The position numbers and the translations under genes were made by a program. A stretch of 64,000 nt of DNA, from NCBI GenBank assembly GCA_038141425.1, contig JAYQIC010000009.1, forward strand, positions 62,001 to 126,000. Direction: 5' to 3'. The notes beneath the pieces were generated by a model that did not search any database, was not told the origin of the DNA, and saw only the letters and a program-made list of their open reading frames with translations. Source of the DNA: UBA7985 sp038141425. GTDB lineage: Bacteria; Pseudomonadota; Alphaproteobacteria; UBA7985. Positions 1 through 8,786 of this stretch are shown piece by piece (within the stretch, counting starts at the first letter, position 1; each line of letters opens with the position of its first letter).

Positions 1-1691
1 GATGCGCATATGGGCGAGTACTCGCCCGGCTCCGAGCGGCGGATTACCGCGCTCAGCGGGTTTCTGGGCTCGGCGGGTTTTGCCGTTGTCACCCTCGACA
101 AGGCGCTGATCTGGACCGACTCGCGCTACACCATCGCCATCCGGCTGGAGGTTGACGAGGCGGTCTGGACCATCGGTGAAATCGAGACCGGCGGCCCGCT
201 CGCCAGTGTGTCGGGCTTTCTGAAGGCCGGTGAGGTCTTGGGCTACGACCCACAGATGCACACCATCGGCGGCGTGGAGTCCTGGACTCAGGCCGTGGCC
301 AAGGTCAGTGCCAGCCTGAAGCCCGTCAGCAAAAACCCGGTCGATGCCGTCTGGCGCGATCAGCCTGCGCCGCCCGCCACGCCGGTGGTGCCCCACGGGC
401 TGGAATACAGCGGCCTGGCCAGCGTGGACAAGCGCCGGACCCTCGCCGCTGAGCTGTCGAGGGAAGGGCTGAGCGCGCAGGTCATCAACCAGCCGGACTC
501 CGTTGCGTGGCTGCTCAACGCGCGCGCCGACGATATCGACGGGCTGCCGGTCCCCGCTCGTTCGCGACCCTGCACGCCGACGGCTCGGTCGACTGGTTTA
601 TCCAGCCGGAGCGGATCACCGACGCCATGCATCAGGCGCTGGATAATCGCGTGGCGATTTTCCCGCCCGAAGAAATGAGCGCAAGGCTGGGACAGCTGAG
701 CGGGTGGGTGGGTCTTGACCGGACCACCTGCAATGCCGCCATCGCCGAGACCCTGCGTGATGCAGGCGTTGAAGTCGTTGCCAACACCGATCCGGTGGTG
801 CTGCCACGCGCCATCAAAAATGAGACCGAGCAGCAGGGCGCACGCGATGCCCAGCGCCGTGACGCCCGCGCCATGATCCGCTTTTCCCGCTGGCTGGCTG
901 AGCATCCGGCGATCGAGCAGGAAAGCGAGCTGTCAGTCGCGGCTGCGCTTTTGGGCTTCCGTGAGCAGAACCCGGACCCCGTGCCGATGAACGGGATCAG
1001 CTTCAACACCATCTCGGCCTTTGCCGGGCACGCCGCAATCGCGCACTACGCGGTCAGTGAAGAAACAAAGCCTGCCGCTGGCCAAGGTCAGATGCTGTTG
1101 GTCGACAGCGGCGGGCAGTATCACAACGGCACCACCGATATCACCCGGGTCTGGGCGATCGGCGGGCAGGCGACCGATCGGCAGCGCCGGGATTACTGCC
1201 TCACCCTCAAGGGGCATCTGGCACTGGCGCGGCAGGCTTTCCCGACCGGCACCATGGGGCACCATCTGGATGCGCTGACCCGCCAGTTCATGTGGGCCGA
1301 GGGCATCGATTTTCAGCACGGTACCGGCCATGGGATCGGCTCTTATCTCAGCGTGCACGAAGGCCCGCAGGGTATCAGCAAAAACCCGGGCAAGGCGGCG
1401 CTGCAAGCCGGTATGCTGCTCAGCAACGAGCCCGGCATCTACCGCGAGGGCGAGAGCGGGGTGCGGATCGAGAATGTCGAGCTGGTCGTGACCCGCGCCG
1501 ACGGCTTCCTCGCCTTCGAAACGCTGACGCTGGTGCCCTATGACCGCAATCTGATCGATCTCAGCCTGCTGACGCCGGAAGAAATCGCACAAATCGACGC
1601 CTACCACGCGCGCATTCTGGCCGAGGTCGGCCCGGACCTCGACGGCGCTGACCTCGAACACCTCAGACAGACCACGGAACCGCTCGCGTGA
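1..1691 (+). CDS. Aminopeptidase P family Xaa-Pro peptidase (M24), 5' truncated by window, one frameshift
   Basis: Cytosolic metallopeptidase of the aminopeptidase P family, which removes an N-terminal residue preceding proline. The reading frame is open from base 1 (DAHMGEYSPGSERR), which is internal to the usual N-terminal domain, so about 40 residues lie outside the window. The C-terminal pita-bread domain carries the M24 metal-ligand pattern: VDSGGQYHNGTTDITR (two Asp), GTGHGIG (His), LSNEPGIY (Glu) and RIENVEL (Glu). The frame shifts near 551-556, in a run of C: the upstream frame loses homology after LPVP and the next frame resumes at RSFATLHADGS. One extra C restores it. The stop overlaps the GTG start of the next gene. 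The family call is firm; whether the frame is truly broken is not. Confidence 0.9.
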
Positions 1692-2941
1692 CGCAATCGC
1701 CTTCCCCCCAAACCCCATCTCCTTCGCTTAGCCGGCTGGAGCAGCTGCACGACTATACCTACCGCAAGGTCTCGGGCGTGCTGGGCGAGTGTCAGAGCCC
1801 GCTGGAGCCGATCAACCTCTCGGTCGGTGAGCCGAAATTCGGGGCGTATGAAACCGTCGGCGAGGCGCTGGCCGCGACCGACCCAACTGGCTGGGGCAAA
1901 TACCCGCCGGTCAACGCGGGTCCTGACCTGCGCGAAGCTGTGGCCGGCTGGATCCGGCGGCGCTACGACCTCCCCGCCGACATGCTGGACACCCACGCGC
2001 ATGTGCACCCGGTGTTCGGCACCAAGGAAGGGCTGTTCTCCGCTATTCTGGCGGCGGTCCTGCGCAAGGAAGACCGGCTGGAGAAGGCGGGCAAGGGCCA
2101 TCTGCGCCCGCTGATCGTGCTGCCCAACCCGCTCTATCATGTCTATGTCGGCGCGGCACTGACCTCCGGGGCTGAAATCTGCTACGCGCCGTGCACACCG
2201 GCGACCGACTTTGCGCCCGATCTGGCCGTGGTCGCGGAGCAGGACTGGGACCGGGTGGCGCTGGTCATCGCGACCAATCCGGGCAATCCCACCGGCACGC
2301 TGCTGCCCGCGGCTTTCCTGCGCGCGGCGATCGAACGCGCCCGCCAGCACGATTTCACCTTCCTCTCTGACGAGTGCTACAGCGAGCTGTATTACGACAC
2401 CAAGCCGGTCAGCGCCTTCGAGGTCTGCCGCGATCTCGGCGGCGGGCTGGAGAACGTCTGGGTGGTCAATTCGCTCTCCAAGCGCTCCGGGCTGCCCGGG
2501 CTGCGTTCGGGCTTCGTCGCCGGGGATGCCGATCGGCTCGAAGACCTCTACTACCTGCGCGCCTACGGCGGTGCTCAGACCCCGATCGGGCTGCAGGAAG
2601 CCGCGATTGCTCTGTGGCAGGACGAGGCCCACGTCGCCGCGTTCCGCCAGCGCTACGCAGCCATTAATCAGGTGGCCAGCGACGTGCTCGGCGACCTGCC
2701 GGGCTTCCGTGCGCCCGAAGCGGGTTTCGTGCTGTGGCTGCCGGTTTCCAGCGGTGATGGCGACGCGGTCGCCCGGCGCCTGTGGCAGGAGCAGGCGGTG
2801 CGAACCCTGCCAGGATCGATTCTATCCCGCCCCATGCCCGACGGCAGCAAACCGGGGCAGGGCTTTGTCCGCTTTGCGCTGGTTTACCCCGAGGACGTAA
2901 CCCGGGAAGCGCTGCTGCGCTGCCGCGATATTCTGGAATGA
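1688..2941 (+). CDS. dapC: Succinyldiaminopimelate aminotransferase
   Basis: PLP-dependent class I/II aminotransferase of the DapC type. It transaminates N-succinyl-2-amino-6-ketopimelate in the lysine/diaminopimelate pathway, in the cytosol. The 417-residue frame is intact and close to family length. Visible motifs are NLSVGEPKFGAYE near the N-terminus, GTKEGLF, LPNPLYHVY, ATNPGNPTGTLLP, SDECYSELYYD, and SLSKRSGLPGLRSGF with the PLP-binding Lys. The GTG start overlaps the preceding peptidase stop (GTGA), suggesting translational coupling. A related class I aminotransferase with another substrate cannot be excluded, but these motifs are characteristic of DapC. Confidence 0.88.
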   Translation: MTQSPSPQTPSPSLSRLEQLHDYTYRKVSGVLGECQSPLEPINLSVGEPKFGAYETVGEALAATDPTGWGKYPPVNAGPDLREAVAGWIRRRYDLPADMLDTHAHVHPVFGTKEGLFSAILAAVLRKEDRLEKAGKGHLRPLIVLPNPLYHVYVGAALTSGAEICYAPCTPATDFAPDLAVVAEQDWDRVALVIATNPGNPTGTLLPAAFLRAAIERARQHDFTFLSDECYSELYYDTKPVSAFEVCRDLGGGLENVWVVNSLSKRSGLPGLRSGFVAGDADRLEDLYYLRAYGGAQTPIGLQEAAIALWQDEAHVAAFRQRYAAINQVASDVLGDLPGFRAPEAGFVLWLPVSSGDGDAVARRLWQEQAVRTLPGSILSRPMPDGSKPGQGFVRFALVYPEDVTREALLRCRDILE

Positions 2942-2957
2942 GCCGCAGACCCTCGCC

Positions 2958-3215
2958 TTAGCCGTTCCAGCCCGTGCGTCGTTTGTAGATGAACATGACA
3001 TCAGCGCCCCAGCTGCCGGAGCGTGGCCCGCCGTGTGCCTCCACGCAGTCGCACAGCAAGTCCTCAAGCCGGACGATCTCAGCGATCAGGGCTTCGGTCT
3101 CTTTCTGGTAGTTCGGATCCATGGGGCTGTTGTGCTTGCGGAATTCAACGAGGCCGTTTTCCAGCGTGGTGATCTGTTCCACCAACCGAGGGAGCTGCTC
3201 AACGGGATAAAGCAT
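2958..3215 (-). CDS. Small hypothetical protein, 85 aa
   Basis: I do not recognise this protein. I start it at the internal ATG at 3215 (MLYPVEQLPRLVEQ), because 15 extra upstream codons look like non-coding extension. It is charged and Glu/Leu-rich, with heptad-like spacing of Leu and Ile over residues 5-55, which suggests a short coiled coil. It ends in a conserved-looking MFIYKRRTGWNG tail. Its start lies 41 bp downstream of the DUF6932-like gene on the same strand, so the two probably form an operon. A partner or accessory role is only a guess from position. Confidence 0.6.
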   Translation of the reverse strand: MLYPVEQLPRLVEQITTLENGLVEFRKHNSPMDPNYQKETEALIAEIVRLEDLLCDCVEAHGGPRSGSWGADVMFIYKRRTGWNG

Positions 3216-3256
3216 GGTTAAGGCCTTCTGTTGCCGCTGCGGCGTCGACGCCGACT

Positions 3257-3688
3257 TCAATCGAGACTGAGACCAACCAACCCGCGCTGGCCTGCTGGCG
3301 CATCACTGGCCAGATACCGAAGCCAGGTCGCGCCCGTCCCTTTTGCTCTAAATGAGGCGGGAAAAAAATGCCCTCCCCATACTTTTCTTGTTAACAAGCG
3401 CGAATTTTTGTCAAAATTGCTGAGCCGGTTGTCGAGCGACTCGATAGGAACGGGGTCGCAGTCGAAAAGCAGTTTGAATTCGCGGGGCAGTTCGTCGCTG
3501 GAAATGAAGTCACCCCCCACCACCAGCAGGCGGTATCCGGCGTCGTACAGAACGCCAAGACCATCCTGCATCTGCGCATAGATGCGGCGCCGGTGGGCGT
3601 TCCAGGCAAAGGCATCTTCAAAGCCGCGGAGATCGCTGTGATGGACCCCTGCGGGCAGGAGCCCATTTTCCTGAAAGGCCGGCAGCAT
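3257..3688 (-). CDS. DUF6932-like protein (degenerate nucleotidyltransferase fold)
   Basis: This 143-residue protein matches my memory of DUF6932. It starts MLPAFQENGLLPAGVH, has a middle segment HRRRIYAQMQ and GYRLLVVGGDFIS, and ends with the pattern GGHFFPASF, GATWLRYL and GLVGLSLD. Known family members resemble minimal nucleotidyltransferases of toxin-antitoxin type. In this copy the usual G-S plus acidic pair after the core strand is not clear (GGDFISSDELPREFK), so catalysis is doubtful. It is full length and unbroken. The small gene downstream on the same strand may be its partner. The family assignment is from memory, without a profile search. Confidence 0.6.
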   Translation of the reverse strand: MLPAFQENGLLPAGVHHSDLRGFEDAFAWNAHRRRIYAQMQDGLGVLYDAGYRLLVVGGDFISSDELPREFKLLFDCDPVPIESLDNRLSNFDKNSRLLTRKVWGGHFFPASFRAKGTGATWLRYLASDAPAGQRGLVGLSLD

Positions 3689-3833
3689 GGGTTTCCTCGG
3701 GGTGTTCGACAGGCACGAGCGGTGACAGGGCGGAGAGCGCTGACCCGCCCGACCTTCCGGGCTGTTGTTCCAGCCTGACCGGTCAGTGGCAAGGCCAAAG
3801 TCTGCGCGCAGGGATCCTTTGTGCGCCGGTTTG

Positions 3834-5097
3834 TCAGAGGCTCAAGGTGGCCACCGGGGTGCAGGGAAAGCCGGTGCACAGCCCGTCGCCGCCCGCAGCC
3901 TGCCACAGCAGCGACACCCGGCGTTTTTGTTCGGCCCGGTCAGCCCCGGTTTGAGCCGACGCCAGCCGGGCCACAAGGAAGGCTTCTCCATCGATCAGCA
4001 GGCTGAGCCCGAAAGACGGGGTATCGCGGTCGGTCAGCGGCAGCAGAGAGAGCGCAAGTCCGTCGGCTTGGGCCGCTGTCTGAAAGCTGTAGAGGGCGGC
4101 TGAAATCTGTTCCTGCGCGGCGACTTCGCGGCACAGCATGGTCTTGTCGGCGACGGCCAGCGGGTCGAGCGTAAAGCCGATGGCGATGGGCGTGCCCTCG
4201 GCCGTGCCGGGGGCAGGCAGGGGGGCAAATGTCCAGCGGGCCACCGGACCGCCCTCGACGCTCAGCATTTCGTCGACCACGAAGTGGCACTGCTCCACCA
4301 TGGACTTCGCCGTCCACTGTGCGTCGGTGATGCAGACATAGGACCAGCGCCAGCGCCCCTGATCGGCGCAGGAATTGGCAGCGCGGGTGAAGCCGCGCTC
4401 GTCGATGTAGCGCAGGGTAAAGCGCATGCCGGTGACCACGTCGCGCGCGGTCAGCAGGCGCGCGCCCGTCCCTGCATCCGGATCACCGGCCCAGAAATCA
4501 CGCCCCAGCCGCAATCCGGTTTCGGCTTCCATTTCCGTCAGAAACCGCGAGGACGAGGCTTTACCGCCGGGGACATTCATCGCCACCGGTGCATTGCAGC
4601 GGAAGGCGAGGTTGTGTTCGGCGGACGCCCGCTTAGCGCAGGCCATGCCGCTGATCTCGGGCTGACCCTCGTAGCCGGCGAGTACGATCGTCGGCTCCTG
4701 TATCGCCGCGGTGCCGCTGCGCCCCGGCCCGCCGTCGGGAAGACTGTAGGAAAACAGCACGTCGCCGAGGCTGAAATGATACTCACTGGTGACCGGTCCG
4801 AGCGGCAGGAATGCCACCTTGGTACCGGTACCGGCTTTGGCGCGGCTGCGGTCGGCAAAGCCGCTGAGGGCAATTTCCTGCCTGCTTTCGCGCGGCAGCG
4901 CTCCGCTGCGCTGAGAGCCAAACCAGTCGGCAAAGGTGTCTTCGGATACCGGCGCCAACGCCGGGCCGCCTTGCCTCAGCCCGGGCCGGGGCAGCACCGA
5001 GGATCGGGGCCAGCGAAGCCGCGGATGACAACGCCAACGCCAGCACAGTCGTCATCGCGGCATCAATCGGGCCAGAGCTGTGCGAGCGGTCTGTCAT
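3834..5097 (-). CDS. Exported protein of unknown function, one frameshift near the signal peptide
   Basis: I find no recognisable domain. The main frame (3834-4997) covers about 385 residues and contains several Cys, such as GMACAKRA, FRCNAP, NSCADQG, SYVCITD, VEQCHF and TMLCREV, which fits an oxidised extracytoplasmic protein. Just upstream, another frame begins at 5097 with MTDRSHSSGPIDAAM, then a hydrophobic stretch and an APARA cleavage-like site. Joining the two frames near 4975 gives a normal signal peptide followed by QGGPALAPVSEDTF, so a single indel there is likely. It is divergent from the gene at 5420. Confidence 0.55.
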
Positions 5098-5419
5098 CGG
5101 GTGTCCGAAGTTGGCAAAACGAGAGGTGAGCGCCGTGATCCGGGGCTCAGAGAATCGCCATGCGGGATTGACGCCAAACTGCATCGCTTTCGACGAAAAA
5201 CCGAACAAACACTGTCGCATAATCGTTTTCTGTGGCCCAAATCCGGCAAAATCGGTGCTGTGAAGCACGCCTGACCAGATTTTCGCCCGAGGAGATTTCC
5301 AGATTTACTCACAGGCGTCGCAATGTGCGACTTTCGCTTTGACGCTTAAGGTGGTTCATTGACGACATTATCTGAGTGGCACCAACGGCTTTCAGGACGT
5401 CGCGTCCGCTGGGGAGGTT
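5098..5419. other. Divergent intergenic region, 322 bp
   Basis: This gap separates two divergently transcribed exported-protein genes and is less GC-rich than its surroundings. It must hold promoters for both directions. I see a good ribosome-binding site (GGGAGG) just before 5420, but no promoter hexamers I would defend. No small ORF with coding character is evident. Confidence 0.4.
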
Positions 5420-7670
5420 ATGCAGGGTCTTTTGAAAAAAAGGCTGGTCGAGGTGATGACGGTCGGGGCGGTTCTTGCCCTGTCGCTGCCTGCTGTGTCG
5501 CGCGCGGATCTCGATGTTGCTGCGGCCTGCGCATCGGTTGGTCTGGCGGATCCCGTCGATCGGGCTGCCGCAGCGGCAGCACTTCCGACCTACGGCGGTG
5601 TGGCACAGGTCTGCACCGTGCAAGCCCTGCTGGCAACGCTGGGCGAGCTGCCCGGATCCCGGACCGTTGACGGGCGCTACGACAAGCAGGTCCGCGACGC
5701 GCTGGCTGATTTCCAGCGGGGCAGCGGGCTGGATGCCACCGGGCTGCTCAATCCCGAGACCCTTTCACAACTGGCGAGCGATGCGCTGGACGTGATCTTT
5801 GCCGAACCGATTGCGCCGGCTGCTCCCGCCGCCACGGCGGAGCCCGCGGTGGTCAGCGATACCCCAGTCGCGGCCGAGGAAGACTTCTCATCGACGCAAG
5901 TCCCTGCGCCGCGTCCTGCCACTGCGGGCCGCGATACCACCGCCAGCACCGGTACCAGCACCAGCACAAGCACGACGACTAGCACGGCCGCCGCCGTCAC
6001 GACGAGCGAGGCGACGACAAGCCAGAGCGCTGCTGCTGCCGATGGTGTTGCGACCGCGACCGACAGCTCGGTGGTCGTCACCGGCAGCCGGTTGAGCGCC
6101 AGCATCGGCGAGCAGCAGCAGCAGCAGCAGCGAGGAGAGCCAGACCTCGTCTGCCGTCGAAGTCGCGAGCCCCGCCGACACCACCACTTCTGCGGTCGTC
6201 TCCAGCTCTGCTGCCGGAGACCGCGTGATCATCGTTGACGCCTCCGATGGCGAGACAGACGTGAACCGCGTGCGGGTCGTGGTCGGTGGTGAAGTCGACG
6301 CCAATGGCAACCGCATTGTTTCCAGCGAGCAGACCACCGTGGTCACCTCGACCTCATTCGTGGAAACCGAGACCTATATCGTACTCGCCGACCCGCTGGA
6401 CGATGACAGTGTATCGAGCTTCGTGCGGCCGAGCGTCTGTCACGACCCGGCTTCGGTTCAGGACCCCGATCTGATCCGTAACCTCGACCGGCTGCCCGAT
6501 CTGGTCTGCCTGCGTGTCTTTGAAGGCGCGGGCGATCTGCCCTACCGCTTCTATTCGCTCGAAGCGCTGCAATCCGGTCCGACGCTGATGGTGCTGCAGG
6601 ACGGTGACGACCTCGCCTTTGACACCGCTATCCGGCTGCTGGGCAATCACGGTGGACGGCTGGTGGTGTTTGAATCCGACGAGCAAAGCCGCACGACCCT
6701 GACCGGGGCAAACCTCGAACTGATGACGGTCTCGCCCTATTCGATGCAGGGCTGTGGCTGGGCGGCGTCTGAATTGCAGCTCGCCTACGCCCTGCACGAC
6801 TACGTGGTCGCGGTTGACGTAGCGGTTGTCTCGGTGCGCTCCGGCGCGACGGGTCTCGATGCCCTTGATCTTTTTGCCAACGGCAGCTCGCGGCTCGACC
6901 TGCAGTCAGGCAGCGCAGCTCGCGAGATCTTCCAGCCCGTCAGCACGACCCTCGCGTCCGGTGCTTTCCTCGAGCTCATGGTGACAGCCGCGACCCGTCG
7001 CTCGCAGGAGACGCGGGCGATTGTTCAGGGCGCGCTGGTCAACAACCTGCCCACAGCGCTGACCCAGGTGAACCTGCTGAGCGACGCCGACCGCTGTGGG
7101 TTGGAGATGCTGGCGCAGCAGACTGATCAACCGGTGGCGCGATTGCTGACCGGGACGACCAGCACCGCGCGCGCCCTCGAAGTCGGGGCGGCGATGGTGC
7201 GCGCTATGCGCCTGGCCCAGCAGTCGGCCGGGCTTGAATCCGGGCTATCCAGCGACGCCGCCTTTGACCGGCTGCGCGCCGGGCAGATGGAAACGCAGGC
7301 CGACGAAGCAGAGGCTTTGGCTCATATGGGTGCGCCAACCACGCCCGCCGGGATCGACGCGCTGGCGCCGGTTGCGGTGTTCGGGCAGGACGCAGCAGGC
7401 GGCACCACGGCCACGGTGGTCGGGGATGCGTCCTACGTTGAAGAAATGATCGGAACCTCCGGCGCCTTTCCACCCGCGCCAAAGGCACGGCTGGCGACCT
7501 CGGTGCGTCAGATCCTGATCCCCGATGGTGGCGATGCCGCTTTTATCCATGACTGGATCCAGCCCGGGGCGAGCGCCACTGCGCCCGCGACGACTTCTGT
7601 GGTCTCCCGCAGCTATGGCGAGGGCAGCGGCCTGACCGGTGTCGGGACCATCAGCACCAGCGTCTATTAG
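5420..7670 (+). CDS. Exported peptidoglycan-binding-domain protein, broken at a (CAG)6 repeat
   Basis: Secreted protein of about 750 residues. It has an N-terminal signal peptide (LVEVMTVGAVLALSLPAVSRA), then a PG_binding_1-like domain at about residues 65-118 (TVDGRYDKQVRDALADFQRG and TGLLNPETLSQL). A Ser/Thr/Ala-rich low-complexity linker follows at about residues 150-290, then a large C-terminal region with no recognised domain. The frame breaks at six CAG codons at 6113-6130. One frame reads poly-Gln and then nonsense; the other reads Ser-rich sequence (EESQTSSAVEVASP) that continues cleanly into RVIIVDASDGETD. The repeat is a natural slippage site, for polymerase or for sequencing. The start has a GGGAGG ribosome-binding site. 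A cell-wall-anchored or envelope role is inferred from the domain only. Confidence 0.65.
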
Positions 7671-7687
7671 AACCGGATCTGACGCGG

Positions 7688-8467
7688 ATGAGCGCGAGTG
7701 GGCTGTCCGGCCAGCGGGTCTGTGTCACCGGCGCGAGCCGCGGTATCGGCGCTCGCGCCTGCGAGGTCTTTGCCCGGGATGGTGCGCAGGTTCTGGGGAT
7801 CGCCCGGAGCGAGAACGAGCTGTCGGACCTGCGTGAGCGACTGAGCGGGCAGGGGCTGGCCTTCGACTTTGCCACTGTCGATCTGACCACGCCCGACGCC
7901 GGCAACCAGCTCGATGCGCTGTTCGCTGACTTTGTCCCCGATGTCTTCGTCAACAATGCCGGGGTAACCAAGCCCGCGGCATTTCAGGACGTCAGCTTAG
8001 AAGACTTCGACCGGGTGATGGGGCTGAATGTCCGCGCCGGTTTTTTCGCGTCTCAGGCAGCGGTACGCGCCATGATCGCCAAGCCCGCTCCTGGGCGGGG
8101 CCGGGCTGTCATACATCTGGGTTCCATGCTCGGGCACGTGGCGCTTCCCGGGCGGTCTGTCTACGCTGCGACCAAGCACGCGCTCGAAGGGCTTACCAAG
8201 GCCATGGCGTTGGACCTCGCGCCGCACGGGATCCGGGTCAACGCGCTGGGTCCGACCTATATCGAGACGCCACTGACTGAACCCCTGCTGAGTGACCCGG
8301 CCTTCCGGCAGTTTGTCGCTGAGCGCATGCCACTGTCACAGCAACAACGGCCGATTGGGCAGCTTCAGAACCTCGATGGTGCGCTGCTGTTCCTTGCCGA
8401 CTCGGGCCGGTCAGGGCTGGTTACGGGTACAAGTGTAGTCGTCGACGGTGGCTGGACCGCGCAATAA
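7688..8467 (+). CDS. Short-chain dehydrogenase/reductase
   Basis: Intact 259-residue classical SDR that uses NAD(P)H for oxidation or reduction of an alcohol or keto group. It has TGASRGIG at residues 14-21 for cofactor binding, NNAG, the catalytic Ser in HLGSMLGH, the YAATK active-site Tyr/Lys, and the C-terminal TGTSVVVDGGW typical of FabG-like members. It starts 18 bp after the exported-protein gene on the same strand. The substrate cannot be inferred from the sequence or context. Confidence 0.88.
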   Translation: MSASGLSGQRVCVTGASRGIGARACEVFARDGAQVLGIARSENELSDLRERLSGQGLAFDFATVDLTTPDAGNQLDALFADFVPDVFVNNAGVTKPAAFQDVSLEDFDRVMGLNVRAGFFASQAAVRAMIAKPAPGRGRAVIHLGSMLGHVALPGRSVYAATKHALEGLTKAMALDLAPHGIRVNALGPTYIETPLTEPLLSDPAFRQFVAERMPLSQQQRPIGQLQNLDGALLFLADSGRSGLVTGTSVVVDGGWTAQ

Positions 8468-8786
8468 GCACTCTGACATTCAGTTAGTGGCAAATTGCCC
8501 ACATATATGTCCGGATTCGTGGCCACTTTTCCCCGAAGTCACTATTTGGTCACGGCTTGTCCCCTTGAGTACGCGAGATCTTAGTGCTAGGCCCATTGAA
8601 AGGCTTGGCATTACGCGAACCTAGGGCCTGCACACTTGTGTATTTCCATTAGGAATCTAGGTTTGGCCAAATTTCGAAGGCACTAAGCCGTCGAGTGAAG
8701 GTTTAGTTCAAAGCTGTTGGCGCCCCGAGCGTCCAGCCGACCGGCGACCCCTCGTCGCGCGGGATATTTACACGGAGATGACGAAG
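8468..8786. other. Intergenic leader before secreted paralogue 1
   Basis: This gap of about 320 bp is comparatively AT-rich and holds the promoter region for the large secreted protein at 8787. Its clearest content is the box at 8579-8617, which is repeated upstream of the paralogue. A GGAG ribosome-binding site lies at 8774-8777. I see no gene in it. Confidence 0.5.
8579..8617 (+). promoter_or_regulatory. Conserved upstream box, copy 1
   Basis: The string TCTTAGTGCTAG at 8579-8590 and TTACGCG at 8611-8617 recur upstream of the paralogous gene as TCTTAGTGCTAG at 12249-12260 and TTATGCG at 12281-12287. The distance is identical in both (30 bp from TTAGTG to TTAYGCG), and the intervening DNA is partly conserved (both have CC then TT, and end in CA). 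This points to a shared promoter, operator or 5' untranslated element. The spacing does not fit a -35/-10 pair. Confidence 0.55.
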
